A stretch of DNA of 45,888 bases. Source: an uncultured Ruthenibacterium sp. (GTDB lineage: Bacteria > Bacillota > Clostridia > Oscillospirales > Ruminococcaceae). The DNA lies in NCBI GenBank assembly GCA_944388395.1, contig CALXIP010000022.1, positions 1 to 45,888 on the forward strand, in the 5' to 3' direction. Made by a program: the position numbers and the translations under genes. This document shows positions 1-8,835 of the stretch, piece by piece (position 1 is the first letter of the stretch; each line of letters starts with the position of its first letter). The notes under the pieces were generated by a model. The model searched no databases. It had not been told where the DNA came from and saw only the letters and a program-made list of their open reading frames with translations.

Positions 1-1390
1 GAATGGTGTCGTTGTAAAGCCAGGTGTCCTGCAGAACCATGCCGAACATGTCGCGCAGGTCATTGCGCCGGAACTGCTTCACATTGTATTTGTCCAGCAA
101 AATCGCACCGCCGGATACGTCGTAAAAACGCATCAGCAGTTTGACCATGGTGGTCTTGCCCGCGCCGGTGGGACCGACGATGGCCACCTTCTGGCCCGGC
201 TTGATGATGGCGGAGAAATCGTTGATGATGGTTTTCTCGGGCACATAGCCGAAGTGCACATGGGCAAAGTCCACTTCGCCCTTGACCACGTCCATGGAGA
301 GGGGCTGCTGCGTGTCGGGTGCTTCCTCGTCCTCTTCCAGGAAGGCAAACACGCGCTCGGCCGCGGCTGCGGTCTGCTGCAGCACATTGGAGATGTTGGC
401 GATCTGGTTAATGGGCTGGGTGAACTGGCGCACATACTGAATAAATGCCTGAATATCGCCTACGCTGATGGTTCCGTTCAGAGACAGGAAGCCGCCCAGC
501 ACGCAGATGCCCACATAACCCAGGTTGCCTACAAAGTTCATCAGAGGCATCATCATGCCGGAAAGGAACTGGCTCTTCCAGGCGGAGGTGTACAGCCGCT
601 CGTTGAGCTTGTCAAAAGTAGCCAGACTGTCTTCCTCGCCGTTGAAGGCGGAGACGATCACATGGCCGCCGTACATCTCTTCCACGTGGCCGTTCACATG
701 GCCCAGATATTCCTGCTGTTGCTGGAAGTAGGGCTGGCTGCGTTTGACCACGTTCATAACGATCAGCACGCTGAAGGGCAGAATGCACAGTGCCACCAGC
801 GTCATGATGGGGCTGATGGAAAGCATCATGCACAGCACGCCCACCATCATGGTCACGTTGGAGACGATCTGAGAGAGACTCTGGTTCAGCGTCTGGGTCA
901 CAGTGTCCACGTCGTTGGTGATGCGGCTCAGCACTTCACCGGACTGAACACGGTCGAAGTAGGCCAGGGGCATGCGGTCGATTTTGTTGCTGATGTCCCG
1001 GCGCATGGAATAGCTGAGTTTGGTGGCCACGCCGGCCATCACCCAGCCCTGCACATAACTCAGCAGAGCACTGATCAGGTACAGGCACAGCAGGAATATC
1101 AGAATTTGGGCAATGGCATCGAAATCAATGGTGCCCGTGCCGGTGAGAAGCGCGATCACGCCCTCAAACAGTTTGGTGGTCGCCTGACCCAGAATTTTGG
1201 GCCCGAAAATGGAAAAAATGGTAGAAGCTGCGGCGCAGACCAAAACCAGGATGATGCTGGGCAGAAACTTGCCCAGATAGGCCAGCAGCTTTTTCATGGT
1301 GCCTTTGAAGTCTTTGGCTTTTTCGCCCGGCATCATCGCGCCGGGGCCGCGTCCGCCGGGGCGCGGGCCTTGAGGTGCAGCGTGTGCCAT
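1..1390 (-). CDS. ABC exporter half-transporter (permease fused to ATPase), cut by window edge
   Basis: About 463 residues are visible; the C-terminal end lies beyond the left edge. The N-terminus is rich in Pro/Gly, followed by six membrane segments of an exporter-type transmembrane domain (about residues 40-330) and the beginning of the nucleotide-binding domain with Walker A GPTGAGKTT. The Q-loop region (MVLQDTWLYND) is the last part seen; signature, Walker B and the H-loop are outside. The ATG at 1388-1390 overlaps the stop of the preceding gene as TAATG, so the two are translationally coupled. It is the natural partner of that gene in a heterodimeric multidrug or lipid exporter, and should carry the canonical catalytic glutamate because the partner does not. 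Substrate unknown. Confidence 0.93.
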   Translation of the reverse strand, partial: MAHAAPQGPRPGGRGPGAMMPGEKAKDFKGTMKKLLAYLGKFLPSIILVLVCAAASTIFSIFGPKILGQATTKLFEGVIALLTGTGTIDFDAIAQILIFLLCLYLISALLSYVQGWVMAGVATKLSYSMRRDISNKIDRMPLAYFDRVQSGEVLSRITNDVDTVTQTLNQSLSQIVSNVTMMVGVLCMMLSISPIMTLVALCILPFSVLIVMNVVKRSQPYFQQQQEYLGHVNGHVEEMYGGHVIVSAFNGEEDSLATFDKLNERLYTSAWKSQFLSGMMMPLMNFVGNLGYVGICVLGGFLSLNGTISVGDIQAFIQYVRQFTQPINQIANISNVLQQTAAAAERVFAFLEEDEEAPDTQQPLSMDVVKGEVDFAHVHFGYVPEKTIINDFSAIIKPGQKVAIVGPTGAGKTTMVKLLMRFYDVSGGAILLDKYNVKQFRRNDLRDMFGMVLQDTWLYNDTI

Positions 1391-3594
1391 TATGCCAATT
1401 CCTCCTTTGAAAGCTGACTTTCCGCGATCTCGCGGTAGGTTTTGCAGGTTTTCAGCAGTTCCTTGTGGGTGCCGATGCCGGCTACCCGGCCTTCGTCCAG
1501 AACAACGATCTGCTGCGCGTGCATGATGGTGGAAACACGCTGTGCCACCAGCAGCACGGTGGAGTTTTCGGTGTATCCGGCCAGGGCCTTGCGCAGTTTG
1601 GCATCTGTCTTGAAGTCCAGCGCCGAGAAAGTGTCGTCAAAGATATACACAGGTGCTTTTTTCACCAGCGCGCGGGCGATGGAAAGACGCTGGCGCTGTC
1701 CACCGGAAACGTTGGTGCCGCCCTGGCTGATGGCGGTGTCAAACCCGTCTTCCAGCTGCTGGATGAACTCCGTGGCCTGGGCCACGTCCGCGGCGCGCTG
1801 CAGCGTTTCGTCGCTGGCTTCGGCGTCGGCATAACGCAGGTTGGAAGCCACGGTTCCGGAGAACAGCAGGCCCTTCTGCGGCACATAGCCGATGGCGTCG
1901 CGCAGCTCATGCTGGGTCAGGTCACGCACATCGATGCCATCGATGGTGATACGGCCCTCGCTCACATCGTAAAAACGGGGAACCAGGTTGACCAGCGTGG
2001 ACTTGCCGGAGCCGGTGGAGCCGATGAACGCAGTGGTCTCGCCGGGTTTTGCGGTGAAGCTGATGTGTTCCAGCACGTTGGCGTCCGCCCCTTCGTACCG
2101 GAAGCTGACATCCTCAAAGCGGATGACGCCCTGGGGCCGGGCGGGCAGATGCTTGGGCTGTTCGGGGTCCTTGATGGAACTTTCAGTGGTGATGACCTCA
2201 TAAATACGCTCGGCCGAGACGGTGGCACGGGGAACCATGATGAACATCATGCTGATGAACAGGAAACTCATGATCACATGCATGGCGTACTGGATGAAGG
2301 CCATCATGTCGCCCACCTGCATGTTGCTCTCCGCAATCTGATGACCGCCGAACCAGACGATCAGCAGGGAGACACCGTTCATCACCAGCATCATGAACGG
2401 CAGCATGATGGTCATGGCGCGGTTGACGAACAGCGTGTTGGATGTCAGATCACGGTTGGCCTTGTCAAAACGTTTCTGCATAAAGTCCTGGTTGGCGAAG
2501 GCGCGAACCACCATCATGCCGGACAGCTCCTCACGGCTGACCAGGTTCAGCCGGTCCACCAGCTGCTGCATCTTTTTAAAGCGGGGCAGCGCCACCGTGA
2601 ACAGCATCAGGATCAGGCCCAGCATCAAAATCAATGCCAGTGCCAGCACCCAGGCCAGGGATACGCATTTGGACAGGCCCATGATCAGGCCGCCAATGCC
2701 CATGATGGGGGCAAAGCACATCATGCGCAGGCCCATGGAAAGGAATGTTTGCACCTGGGTGATGTCGTTGGTGGTGCGGGTGATCAGGCTGGCGGTGGAA
2801 AACTGGTCCATCTCCGCGTTGTTGAAATGGGTCACGCGCTCAAATACGGCATGGCGCAGGTCGCGGCCCACGCCTGCACCCATACGGGCAAGGCAGAACC
2901 CTGCGCCAATGGCACAGGCTGTGAGCAAAATGGCCAGCCCCAGCATTTTCGCGCCGGTACTGAAGATGTAACGGTTCTGGATGGCGTCGGTGTCCGCGCC
3001 CAGCTGCACGTAAAAGCTTTTGGTGAATACGGCGGCTGTCTGCTCCAGCATCATGTCCGGTGTGGCGGCCGAAGCGGCAATGGCATCGTCCACCACCTGC
3101 CGGGGCAACTGCTGCAGCAGGGGAAGCAGCTCATTCATTCTGGACAGGTCCATGGTTTTGGAATTAGTGTCGCCAAAGCTCTGTCCGCTTTGCGAGCCCA
3201 CCTGCTCCAACACCTGCAGAAGCGCGTAAGAGGCACGGCTGAACGCGCCGGAGGCTGCGCTGCCGTCTCCGGTCAGAGCCAAGGTGGTTCCGTCCGCCTC
3301 GGGATAGGTTTTGTACAGCTTGTCGGTGTCCGCCAGGCTGTCGAAGGGACTGTAGGCTTCGTCCACTACCGCCTGATCCTCTGTGGACATGAACTGCTTC
3401 ATCAGCGCCATGGCGTCAGCGTCGATGGCGTCGGGCGCGGCCTGGGTGATGCCGCCCTGCTGAATGCCGATGTTTACAATGTTGCTCATCATATTGGGCA
3501 GTTCCAGCTCCAGCATCGCCTGGCCGAACAGCAGAAGGACCGCGGCCAACAGAAACCCGAGATATGGCTTCATATACCGCTTCAGTTTCAACAT
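1390..3594 (-). CDS. ABC exporter half-transporter, BmrC/TM287-like (degenerate-site subunit)
   Basis: 734 residues: transmembrane domain (about 1-470) and ATPase domain (about 490-734). Visible motifs are Walker A GSTGSGKST, signature VSGGQRQRLSIARAL and Walker B VYIFDDTFSALD. The residue after the Walker B aspartate is Asp, not the usual catalytic Glu. This is known from the degenerate-site subunit of heterodimeric exporters such as BmrC and TM287. The protein is about 150 residues longer than typical because of an insertion between the first and second membrane helices (about residues 40-200), which should face outside. It overlaps the MarR gene by 7 bases and the next ABC gene by 1 base, so the three form one operon. 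Likely drug or lipid efflux; substrate unknown. Confidence 0.95.
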   Translation of the reverse strand: MLKLKRYMKPYLGFLLAAVLLLFGQAMLELELPNMMSNIVNIGIQQGGITQAAPDAIDADAMALMKQFMSTEDQAVVDEAYSPFDSLADTDKLYKTYPEADGTTLALTGDGSAASGAFSRASYALLQVLEQVGSQSGQSFGDTNSKTMDLSRMNELLPLLQQLPRQVVDDAIAASAATPDMMLEQTAAVFTKSFYVQLGADTDAIQNRYIFSTGAKMLGLAILLTACAIGAGFCLARMGAGVGRDLRHAVFERVTHFNNAEMDQFSTASLITRTTNDITQVQTFLSMGLRMMCFAPIMGIGGLIMGLSKCVSLAWVLALALILMLGLILMLFTVALPRFKKMQQLVDRLNLVSREELSGMMVVRAFANQDFMQKRFDKANRDLTSNTLFVNRAMTIMLPFMMLVMNGVSLLIVWFGGHQIAESNMQVGDMMAFIQYAMHVIMSFLFISMMFIMVPRATVSAERIYEVITTESSIKDPEQPKHLPARPQGVIRFEDVSFRYEGADANVLEHISFTAKPGETTAFIGSTGSGKSTLVNLVPRFYDVSEGRITIDGIDVRDLTQHELRDAIGYVPQKGLLFSGTVASNLRYADAEASDETLQRAADVAQATEFIQQLEDGFDTAISQGGTNVSGGQRQRLSIARALVKKAPVYIFDDTFSALDFKTDAKLRKALAGYTENSTVLLVAQRVSTIMHAQQIVVLDEGRVAGIGTHKELLKTCKTYREIAESQLSKEELA

Positions 3595-4097
3595 GTTTCG
3601 TTCACTCCTCCAGTTTCTTCTTCAGCCGCTGCATCCAGCGCGGCCGCAAATTGCTCCAGCAGATTCAGCAGCAATTCAAGATTTTCGCCGCCCAGGGTGT
3701 CGATGGCGGCATTGATGCGTGCGCCCAGATCGCTTTTGGCCTGTTCCAGCAGAGAGATGCCGCTGGCGCTGATGCGGATGCCGGATACCCGCCGGTCGGA
3801 CGGGTCGGGCACACGCTCCACATATCCCATGCCCTCCAGGGCGCTGATGCGCTGACTGATGGACGGAAGGCTCTGCCCCATAGCGGCCGCCACCGCAGAC
3901 AGGCTCATCACCGGCCGTCCGGGCAGACAAGGGTGCGGGTCTTCGGGTCCGGGCTTTTTTCCGCCATTGGCCAGCACCATCAAAGTGCCAAACTGCGCTT
4001 TGGTCAGATCGGGGCACGGACGAAGATTTTGCCAGACACGGCGCATATGGTCCATCACAGTGAACAGCCGTGTGGTCTGCGATACGTCCTTTTTCAA
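3588..4097 (-). CDS. MarR-family transcriptional regulator
   Basis: 169 residues with the MarR winged-helix fold: N-terminal dimer helix, a helix-turn-helix around LSAVAAAMGQSLPSISQRIS, and a wing carrying PSDRRVSGI. Position-first placement in an operon with two ABC exporter genes suggests it represses their efflux operon and is released by a ligand (inference from the family). The start is TTG at 4095-4097, chosen because a good ribosome site (GAAAGGAAG) lies 7 bases upstream and no ATG fits. A near-consensus promoter and a palindrome that could be its operator lie just upstream. Confidence 0.92.
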   Translation of the reverse strand: MKKDVSQTTRLFTVMDHMRRVWQNLRPCPDLTKAQFGTLMVLANGGKKPGPEDPHPCLPGRPVMSLSAVAAAMGQSLPSISQRISALEGMGYVERVPDPSDRRVSGIRISASGISLLEQAKSDLGARINAAIDTLGGENLELLLNLLEQFAAALDAAAEEETGGVNETC

Positions 4098-4117
4098 GAC
4101 AGAACTTCCTTTCGTTG

Positions 4118-4130
4118 CCTAATAGTTAGG
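4118..4130. promoter_or_regulatory. candidate MarR operator (palindrome)
   Basis: The sequence CCTAATAGTTAGG is a perfect 5-bp inverted repeat with a 3-base centre. It lies between the predicted transcription start and the TTG start of the MarR gene, a position suited to autorepression. Its use by this MarR protein is inferred. Confidence 0.5.
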
Positions 4131-4156
4131 AAAGCTAATGATTAACGTACCAAAGT

Positions 4157-4185
4157 ATCATAGGAGATTTTTAAGGAAAAGTCAA
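4157..4185 (-). promoter_or_regulatory. promoter of marR-ABC exporter operon
   Basis: Reading the minus strand: -35 TTGACT at 4180-4185, a 17-base spacer and -10 TATGAT at 4157-4162. This is close to the sigma-70/SigA consensus and about 60 bases ahead of the MarR start. Confidence 0.7.
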
Positions 4186-4298
4186 CGGAAAGCGGTCAGT
4201 TTTCACAACTTGTTCAAATTTTTTTGACGGTCGGTGTGGACGGTGCTTTTTTTCGTATGGTATGATGATGAAAACAGACTTGGGAGGAGGGGGAGGAC

Positions 4299-6509
4299 AT
4301 GAAGCGCGACAAACTTCTGCGGCTGACAGCCATCTGTCTGGCCTTCTACGGCTGTGTTCTGGCGGCGTGCCTGTACGGCTATACCGTATTTATTCAGCAT
4401 CAGATGGCAAATCAGATCGGCCATGCACTGGAAGACGTCGCTGCGCAGAGCCGCCTGGTTTTGTGTCAGGAAGTAGAGGCCAATCAGCAGCTTCTGCAAG
4501 GTGTTGCACAGCAGATCGTCTCTGTCGGGGCAGATCAGCCGGAGGCGGGGGTTCGTTCCCTGATGCCCTTGGTAAAGATGTACGGTTTTAAACGAATGGG
4601 CATTGCCGCAGCGGACGGAACAGCCTTCACCACCGACAACCGCGTGATTCAGGTGGGCCAGCGAGACTTCTTTCTGGCGGCCATGGAAAATGAAAAAGTG
4701 CTGACCGCACCGGTGAAGGACAGCACCGACGGAATGTGGATCAATGTCTATGCTGTGCCGCTTGTGGAGAACCAGGAGCCGGTGGGCGTACTGTTCGCCG
4801 TCTACAGCACCCGCCAGTTCCGCACACTGCTGGACGTGCCGTCCTTTCAGGGAAAAGGCTATTCCTATGTGATTGAATCGGACGGGACAATTGTGGTCTC
4901 ACGGAACAATATTGACGAGAATCTGTTCCAAATGCTGCCTGCGGTATCCGAGCGGAACCTGCAGGCGGTGGAGGTCATGCAGAAGGATATGGCCCGGGGC
5001 GGCAGCGGCATGGTGGAATTTGAGCGGGACGGCAGGCGATACGGCTACTACATGCTGCTGGGAATCAACGACTGGTATCTGCTGAATGTGGTGCCTTCGG
5101 AAGTTCTGGAGGCGCGCACTGCGCCGGTGCTTGGGGCCAATCATCTGCTGATTGGTATTCTGGTAGTTTCCTTTCTGGCAGGTGCGGCAGTGCTGTCCGG
5201 CACCCGCGCCCGTCAGAAACGGCGTTTGATGGAACTGGCGTACGCCGATCCGCTGACCGGCGGGTACAATTTTGCAAAATTTTGTCAGGAGGCGGACGAG
5301 CAGCTGAAGCAGCCCCATGGAAAGTTGGCCTGTGTGGTGCTGGATTTGCAGAATTTCAAACGCATCAACAGTATTTTTGGCGTGGAAGAGGGCAATCGTG
5401 TGCTGCGGCAGGTGTGGTCTGTCTGGCTGAGCAGCATTCGGACCGGCGAGGTGGCTGCCCGCCGTACCGCCGACCATTTTGTGGCACTGTGGAAATACGA
5501 CGATCCCGCACAGTTGGAGACACGCGCCGAGGAAGTGGCACAGGTGCTTTTGGATGTATCTCAGGACGCAAACCGTCCCAATGTGATGCCGGCCATTGGC
5601 GTTTATGAACTGGAAGAAAAAGATTTTGAGTGGGAAAAGGTCTACAACCAGGCGCTGACCGCCTCCAAAATGGTGCGCACGCGGCAGGGCTTCTGTGCTT
5701 TTTATGACCAGGCGATGCGCGATGCCACCCGGGAACTGCAGCAGATCGAAAGCCGGCTGGACGGCGCATTTCTCAACAGGGAATTTATACCGTATTATCA
5801 GCCCAAATTCGGGCCGGACGGAACGACCGTCACCGGCGCGGAAGCACTGGTGCGCTGGAACTGCGATGGTACTTTGATCCCGCCCGGCCGCTTCATTCCT
5901 CTTTGCGAGCAAAACGGATGGATTGCCCGCCTGGACGATTACATGCTGGAGGCGGTCGTCCGTCAGCAGACTGCCTGGAGGAAGCAGGGGCGGGCCATCG
6001 TTCCCGTCTCGGTCAATCTGTCCCGCGCGCGGCTGTATCAAAAGGATTATGCCATTCGCTGCCGGGAAATGTTCCAGCAGGCGGGGCTGCCGCCCTGGGC
6101 GGTTCAGTTCGAAGTGACCGAAAGCGCCGCCGTGGAGAACGTGGAAAATATGCGGGATGTGATCCGTCAGCTGCATCAGGCAGGCTTCCGGGTGCTGGTG
6201 GATGATTTTGGAACCGGTTATTCTTCCATGGCAAGTTTGAAGGATCTGTCCTTCGATATTTTGAAACTGGACAAAAGCTTTGTGGATGAGATCGGCAATT
6301 CCCGGGGAGATAAAATCATTCGGTTCACCATCGAACTGGCCAAATCACTGGGAATGTCTGTCACAGCGGAAGGCGTGGAGCAGGAACAGCAGTTCCTGTT
6401 TCTGAAAGAAAGAGGCTGTGATGATTTCCAGGGCTACTATTTTGCAAAACCATTGGCCGCGCAGGCGTTTGAACAGCTTCTGCGGCCGGAGAAAGAGGGT
6501 GAACAATGA
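4299..6509 (+). CDS. membrane-anchored c-di-GMP phosphodiesterase: Cache-like sensor, degenerate GGDEF, EAL
   Basis: 736 residues. A membrane helix (about 8-32), an extracellular Cache-like sensor (about 40-270), a second helix (281-300), a GGDEF domain (about 310-470) and an EAL domain (about 485-730). The GGDEF motif is replaced by TADHF (residues 390-394, after R389), so cyclase activity is unlikely. The EAL domain keeps E515-A516-L517, N573, E605, D635-D636, K656, E691 and Q711, the set expected of an active phosphodiesterase that cleaves c-di-GMP to pGpG. The degenerate GGDEF may serve as a GTP-sensing regulatory domain, as known in similar proteins. A strong Shine-Dalgarno (GGGAGGAGGGGGAGG) precedes the start. 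The stop overlaps the next gene's start. Confidence 0.94.
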   Translation: MKRDKLLRLTAICLAFYGCVLAACLYGYTVFIQHQMANQIGHALEDVAAQSRLVLCQEVEANQQLLQGVAQQIVSVGADQPEAGVRSLMPLVKMYGFKRMGIAAADGTAFTTDNRVIQVGQRDFFLAAMENEKVLTAPVKDSTDGMWINVYAVPLVENQEPVGVLFAVYSTRQFRTLLDVPSFQGKGYSYVIESDGTIVVSRNNIDENLFQMLPAVSERNLQAVEVMQKDMARGGSGMVEFERDGRRYGYYMLLGINDWYLLNVVPSEVLEARTAPVLGANHLLIGILVVSFLAGAAVLSGTRARQKRRLMELAYADPLTGGYNFAKFCQEADEQLKQPHGKLACVVLDLQNFKRINSIFGVEEGNRVLRQVWSVWLSSIRTGEVAARRTADHFVALWKYDDPAQLETRAEEVAQVLLDVSQDANRPNVMPAIGVYELEEKDFEWEKVYNQALTASKMVRTRQGFCAFYDQAMRDATRELQQIESRLDGAFLNREFIPYYQPKFGPDGTTVTGAEALVRWNCDGTLIPPGRFIPLCEQNGWIARLDDYMLEAVVRQQTAWRKQGRAIVPVSVNLSRARLYQKDYAIRCREMFQQAGLPPWAVQFEVTESAAVENVENMRDVIRQLHQAGFRVLVDDFGTGYSSMASLKDLSFDILKLDKSFVDEIGNSRGDKIIRFTIELAKSLGMSVTAEGVEQEQQFLFLKERGCDDFQGYYFAKPLAAQAFEQLLRPEKEGEQ

Positions 6510-7354
6510 GACAGGAAAAGCATTTTCCGAGGGCCTGGTTGTGGTGGATCATTCTGTTTGTGTTGGGCATGGCCGCAGGTGCACTGTGGGACCTGCCTTT
6601 GAATCACGCGGTGTATGCACCGCAGTTCTATCCCGCAATTTGGATGGAATGCTTTGGCTATTATCCGCTGTATCTTCCGGCAATTCTGTGGCTCTGGCTG
6701 TCCGGCCCGAAACGGCCCTGGCTTCGCACAGGGGCCCGGCTGCTGGGGGCGGTGGGCGCAGCAGCGCTGTTCTGGGCTTCGCTGAGCAACTTGCAAAAGC
6801 GCAGTGTGCCCGGTGCCGTCTGGCACACGGCTGCGGTTTGGGCTATTTTGGTGCTGCTGGGTGTGCTTTTGGCGCGGGTGCTGGTCCGCGGCGGCGACAG
6901 CCTTCGCCGCCGGCTGCACACAGCCATGGGCTGGTCGGTGGTGTATATGATCCTGGACAACGTGCTGATCAATTTGCTGAAGCTTGTATGGAACAGAACC
7001 CGCTTTGACGATATGATGGCGGCGGGGGATTTCAGTGCGTTCACCACCTGGCTGGAACCTTTCGGGAACGGCGGAAGCAGTTTCCCCTCGGGGCACACGG
7101 CCGCGGCCTGCGGCATTTTCGTGCTGGTGCTGCTGTGCGACGTTCTGCCGGGCTGGAACCGGCGCCGCGGTCTGGTGTGGGCTGCCTGCTGGGCCTATGT
7201 GGCAGGCATGGCGGCGTCCCGGCTGATTATGGGACGGCATTTCCTCAGCGACACAGTGGCGGCCGCTTTTGTAATGAGCCTGCTGCTGTGCGCACTGCGC
7301 GCCAGCACACCGTATCGAAAAAGCCTGCGCCGGCTGGATGACTCTGAATTGTAA
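6506..7354 (+). CDS. PAP2-family membrane phosphatase
   Basis: 282 residues with about six membrane helices. The three phosphatase motifs of the PAP2 superfamily are present: K159-x4-R164 (KLVWNR), FPSGH with P194-S195-G196-H197, and SR-x5-H-x3-D with R239, H245 and D249. The family removes phosphate from lipid phosphates or undecaprenyl pyrophosphate at the membrane. The start ATG at 6506 overlaps the TGA of the EAL gene (ATGA), so the two are translationally coupled, an unusual pairing. A perfect hairpin terminator follows the stop. The exact lipid substrate cannot be read from sequence. Confidence 0.9.
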   Translation: MRQEKHFPRAWLWWIILFVLGMAAGALWDLPLNHAVYAPQFYPAIWMECFGYYPLYLPAILWLWLSGPKRPWLRTGARLLGAVGAAALFWASLSNLQKRSVPGAVWHTAAVWAILVLLGVLLARVLVRGGDSLRRRLHTAMGWSVVYMILDNVLINLLKLVWNRTRFDDMMAAGDFSAFTTWLEPFGNGGSSFPSGHTAAACGIFVLVLLCDVLPGWNRRRGLVWAACWAYVAGMAASRLIMGRHFLSDTVAAAFVMSLLLCALRASTPYRKSLRRLDDSEL

Positions 7355-7355
7355 T

Positions 7356-7391
7356 AAAAAAAGAGCCTGTTTTTGAAACAGGCTCTTTTTT
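7356..7391. terminator. bidirectional intrinsic terminator
   Basis: AAAAAAGAGCCTGTTT pairs with AAACAGGCTCTTTTTT around a 3-4 base loop. A-tract and T-tract flank the stem, so it can end transcription of the PAP2 gene (plus) and of the convergent small gene (minus), whose stop codon it touches. Confidence 0.9.
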
Positions 7392-7891
7392 TAACGAACA
7401 TTTAAGGAGAAATAATATTGAATGTAGCCGCGGGTGCTCCACTCGGCCAGAATTTTGTACACATAAACACCCGAGGTGGTCGGTGTGTTGAAGGTGCCGT
7501 CGCTTGCGTCGGTCAGTTCCAGAAATTCCGTCGACCCCGTACCCGAGGCGCGCAGCACTTTGATACTGGACGGTTCCTTTGAAAAGCGCAACTCCAGTTC
7601 CGCCTGCGGAGAAACGTCCAGCGGAATCAGGGGCAGGTCGTTTTCCGCAAGCTGCGGCGCACGGCGTTCCACCGTGGTGAAAAAGCTCCATTCATAGCCT
7701 GCGCGGTACAAAAAGCCCTCCTGGCTGGGCGGAACTTCTGTGCCGTTGTATTCAATGGTCAGAATCGGCAGAGCAGACTCCGGATTCTGGGTATCCAGCG
7801 ATTCTTTGATGAACATGGTGATGGCGGCCGCCACCAGCAGCAGGACCGCGCCAAGCAAAAGCTTGCGCAATGCGAGACGGGAAATTTTCAT
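7391..7891 (-). CDS. hypothetical single-pass anchored protein
   Basis: 166 residues, not recognised. An N-terminal basic stretch and one hydrophobic helix (about residues 8-28) anchor it, leaving an extracellular domain of about 135 residues rich in beta-prone segments with no cysteine. The start ATG at 7889-7891 has GGAGG 11 bases upstream; a longer upstream reading in the same frame (to about 8743) is rejected because it lacks a ribosome site and runs antisense through a better coding frame. The hydrophobic helix right at the chosen start supports it. A possible -10 TATAAT lies at 7925-7930 on the minus strand. Single gene, convergent with PAP2. Confidence 0.75.
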   Translation of the reverse strand: MKISRLALRKLLLGAVLLLVAAAITMFIKESLDTQNPESALPILTIEYNGTEVPPSQEGFLYRAGYEWSFFTTVERRAPQLAENDLPLIPLDVSPQAELELRFSKEPSSIKVLRASGTGSTEFLELTDASDGTFNTPTTSGVYVYKILAEWSTRGYIQYYFSLNVR

Positions 7892-8011
7892 AAAACGAGA
7901 ATCCTCCGCAGGTGTATTTTTTTTATTATATACTGTATGGTTGGAAAAATCCAGTGCGGAACGCGAATAACTCACCGCGGCAAACGCATAGAATGAGCCG
8001 AGGTGTTGAAT

Positions 8012-8647
8012 ATGCAAATGGAAAAGAGAGACAACCTGTCCGTGCGGCGGCTTCTGAAACAGGAGATCCCCGCGGCAATGTATCTTTACAGTCAGTTCCG
8101 TCGGGACGGCGCCTGGGCAGCGGCCTATCTGGATCGGGTTTTTGAAGAGGGCGAAGTGTGGGGCGGTTTCCTTCAGGAGCGCCTGGCCGTGTGCGGAGCG
8201 CTGTGCCCGGCCGATGCGGATAATTCCCAAAGCCGGGCGCTGCATGCCGCTGACCCTGATGCATCCTGGCAGATCCTTCCGCTGGCGGCGCTGGATGCAG
8301 CCGCGGTGGCGCCTTTTCTGCGTATGCTTTGCGCCCGGTGCACACAGCTGGACCCGCAGGCTCCCTGGACGGCGGCTGTGCCGGTGAAAACGGGCGAGTG
8401 ACTTCTGCCGGGCTAGCTGGACGCGGGTTTTTCCATCCGGCTGGTGCGCTCGCTGGATCATTTGCGGCCCCACTATCTTTTGAAAAAAAGAGAGGACCGC
8501 CCGGTTCGGTGTGAGCTTTGCTCGTTCCCGGTACGCGATACATACGCGGTATCCCGTGCGCTGGAAGAGGGCTTTTCCGGCGACCGGATTTTCTGGCAGC
8601 AGGACGTCCGCTGGCTGGAGTTGTGCCGTGCGCTGGATGAAAATTGA
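8012..8647 (+). pseudogene. interrupted gene, possibly GNAT-related, with two in-frame stops
   Basis: Reading one frame from ATG 8012 (GAGGTG 6 bases upstream) gives 129 residues ending KTGE, then TGA at 8399-8401, four codons (LLPG), TAG at 8414-8416, and the same frame continues for 77 codons (LDAGFSIRLVRSLDHL...) to the TGA at 8645-8647. Codon character stays coding-like across both stops and the second part has no convincing ribosome site, so this is best read as one inactivated gene. The fragment LDAGFSIRLVRSL resembles the C-terminal part of GNAT acyltransferases of related bacteria, from memory only. Neither half was firmly recognised. Confidence 0.6.
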
Positions 8648-8703
8648 CCGAATTGTGACAAAAAAGCGAGGTATCGTAGAAAAATTTTCTCCGCGGCACG
8701 GGG

Positions 8704-8811
8704 TTGCATTTTTTGACAAAAGAGAGTATCTTATTCCTATCAATTGCCTGTTATAAATTTGACAGTTGTATTACCATTCCCCGGCCCGCACGTGCTTCGC
8801 GTGTGGGCCGG
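8704..8811 (+). promoter_or_regulatory. V-ATPase operon leader: possible promoter and strong hairpin
   Basis: Promoter-like elements occur at 8704-8733 (TTGCAT, 18 bases, TATCTT), with a consensus-like TTGACA at 8713-8718 overlapping it; none is perfectly paired with a -10. Downstream, 8781-8811 forms a 12-bp GC-rich hairpin (CCGGCCCGCACG with CGTGTGGGCCGG, loop TGCTTCG). It is not followed by a T-tract, so it is part of the 5' leader rather than a terminator. It may stabilise or control the long operon message (inference). Confidence 0.45.
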
Positions 8812-8835
8812 AGCAATCGAACGGAGGGCCGCAGC

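Noticed and set aside
1465-3855. Long plus-strand open frame opposite the ABC exporter gene
   Set aside because: Antisense to a clear ABC protein, with His/Gln-rich, repetitive translation.
5240-5700. Active diguanylate cyclase in the EAL protein
   Set aside because: GGDEF motif is TADHF; no catalytic residues for cyclase activity.
8399-8416. Possible selenocysteine or stop recoding
   Set aside because: A TAG follows the TGA within five codons, and no hairpin of the needed kind or Sec family protein was seen.
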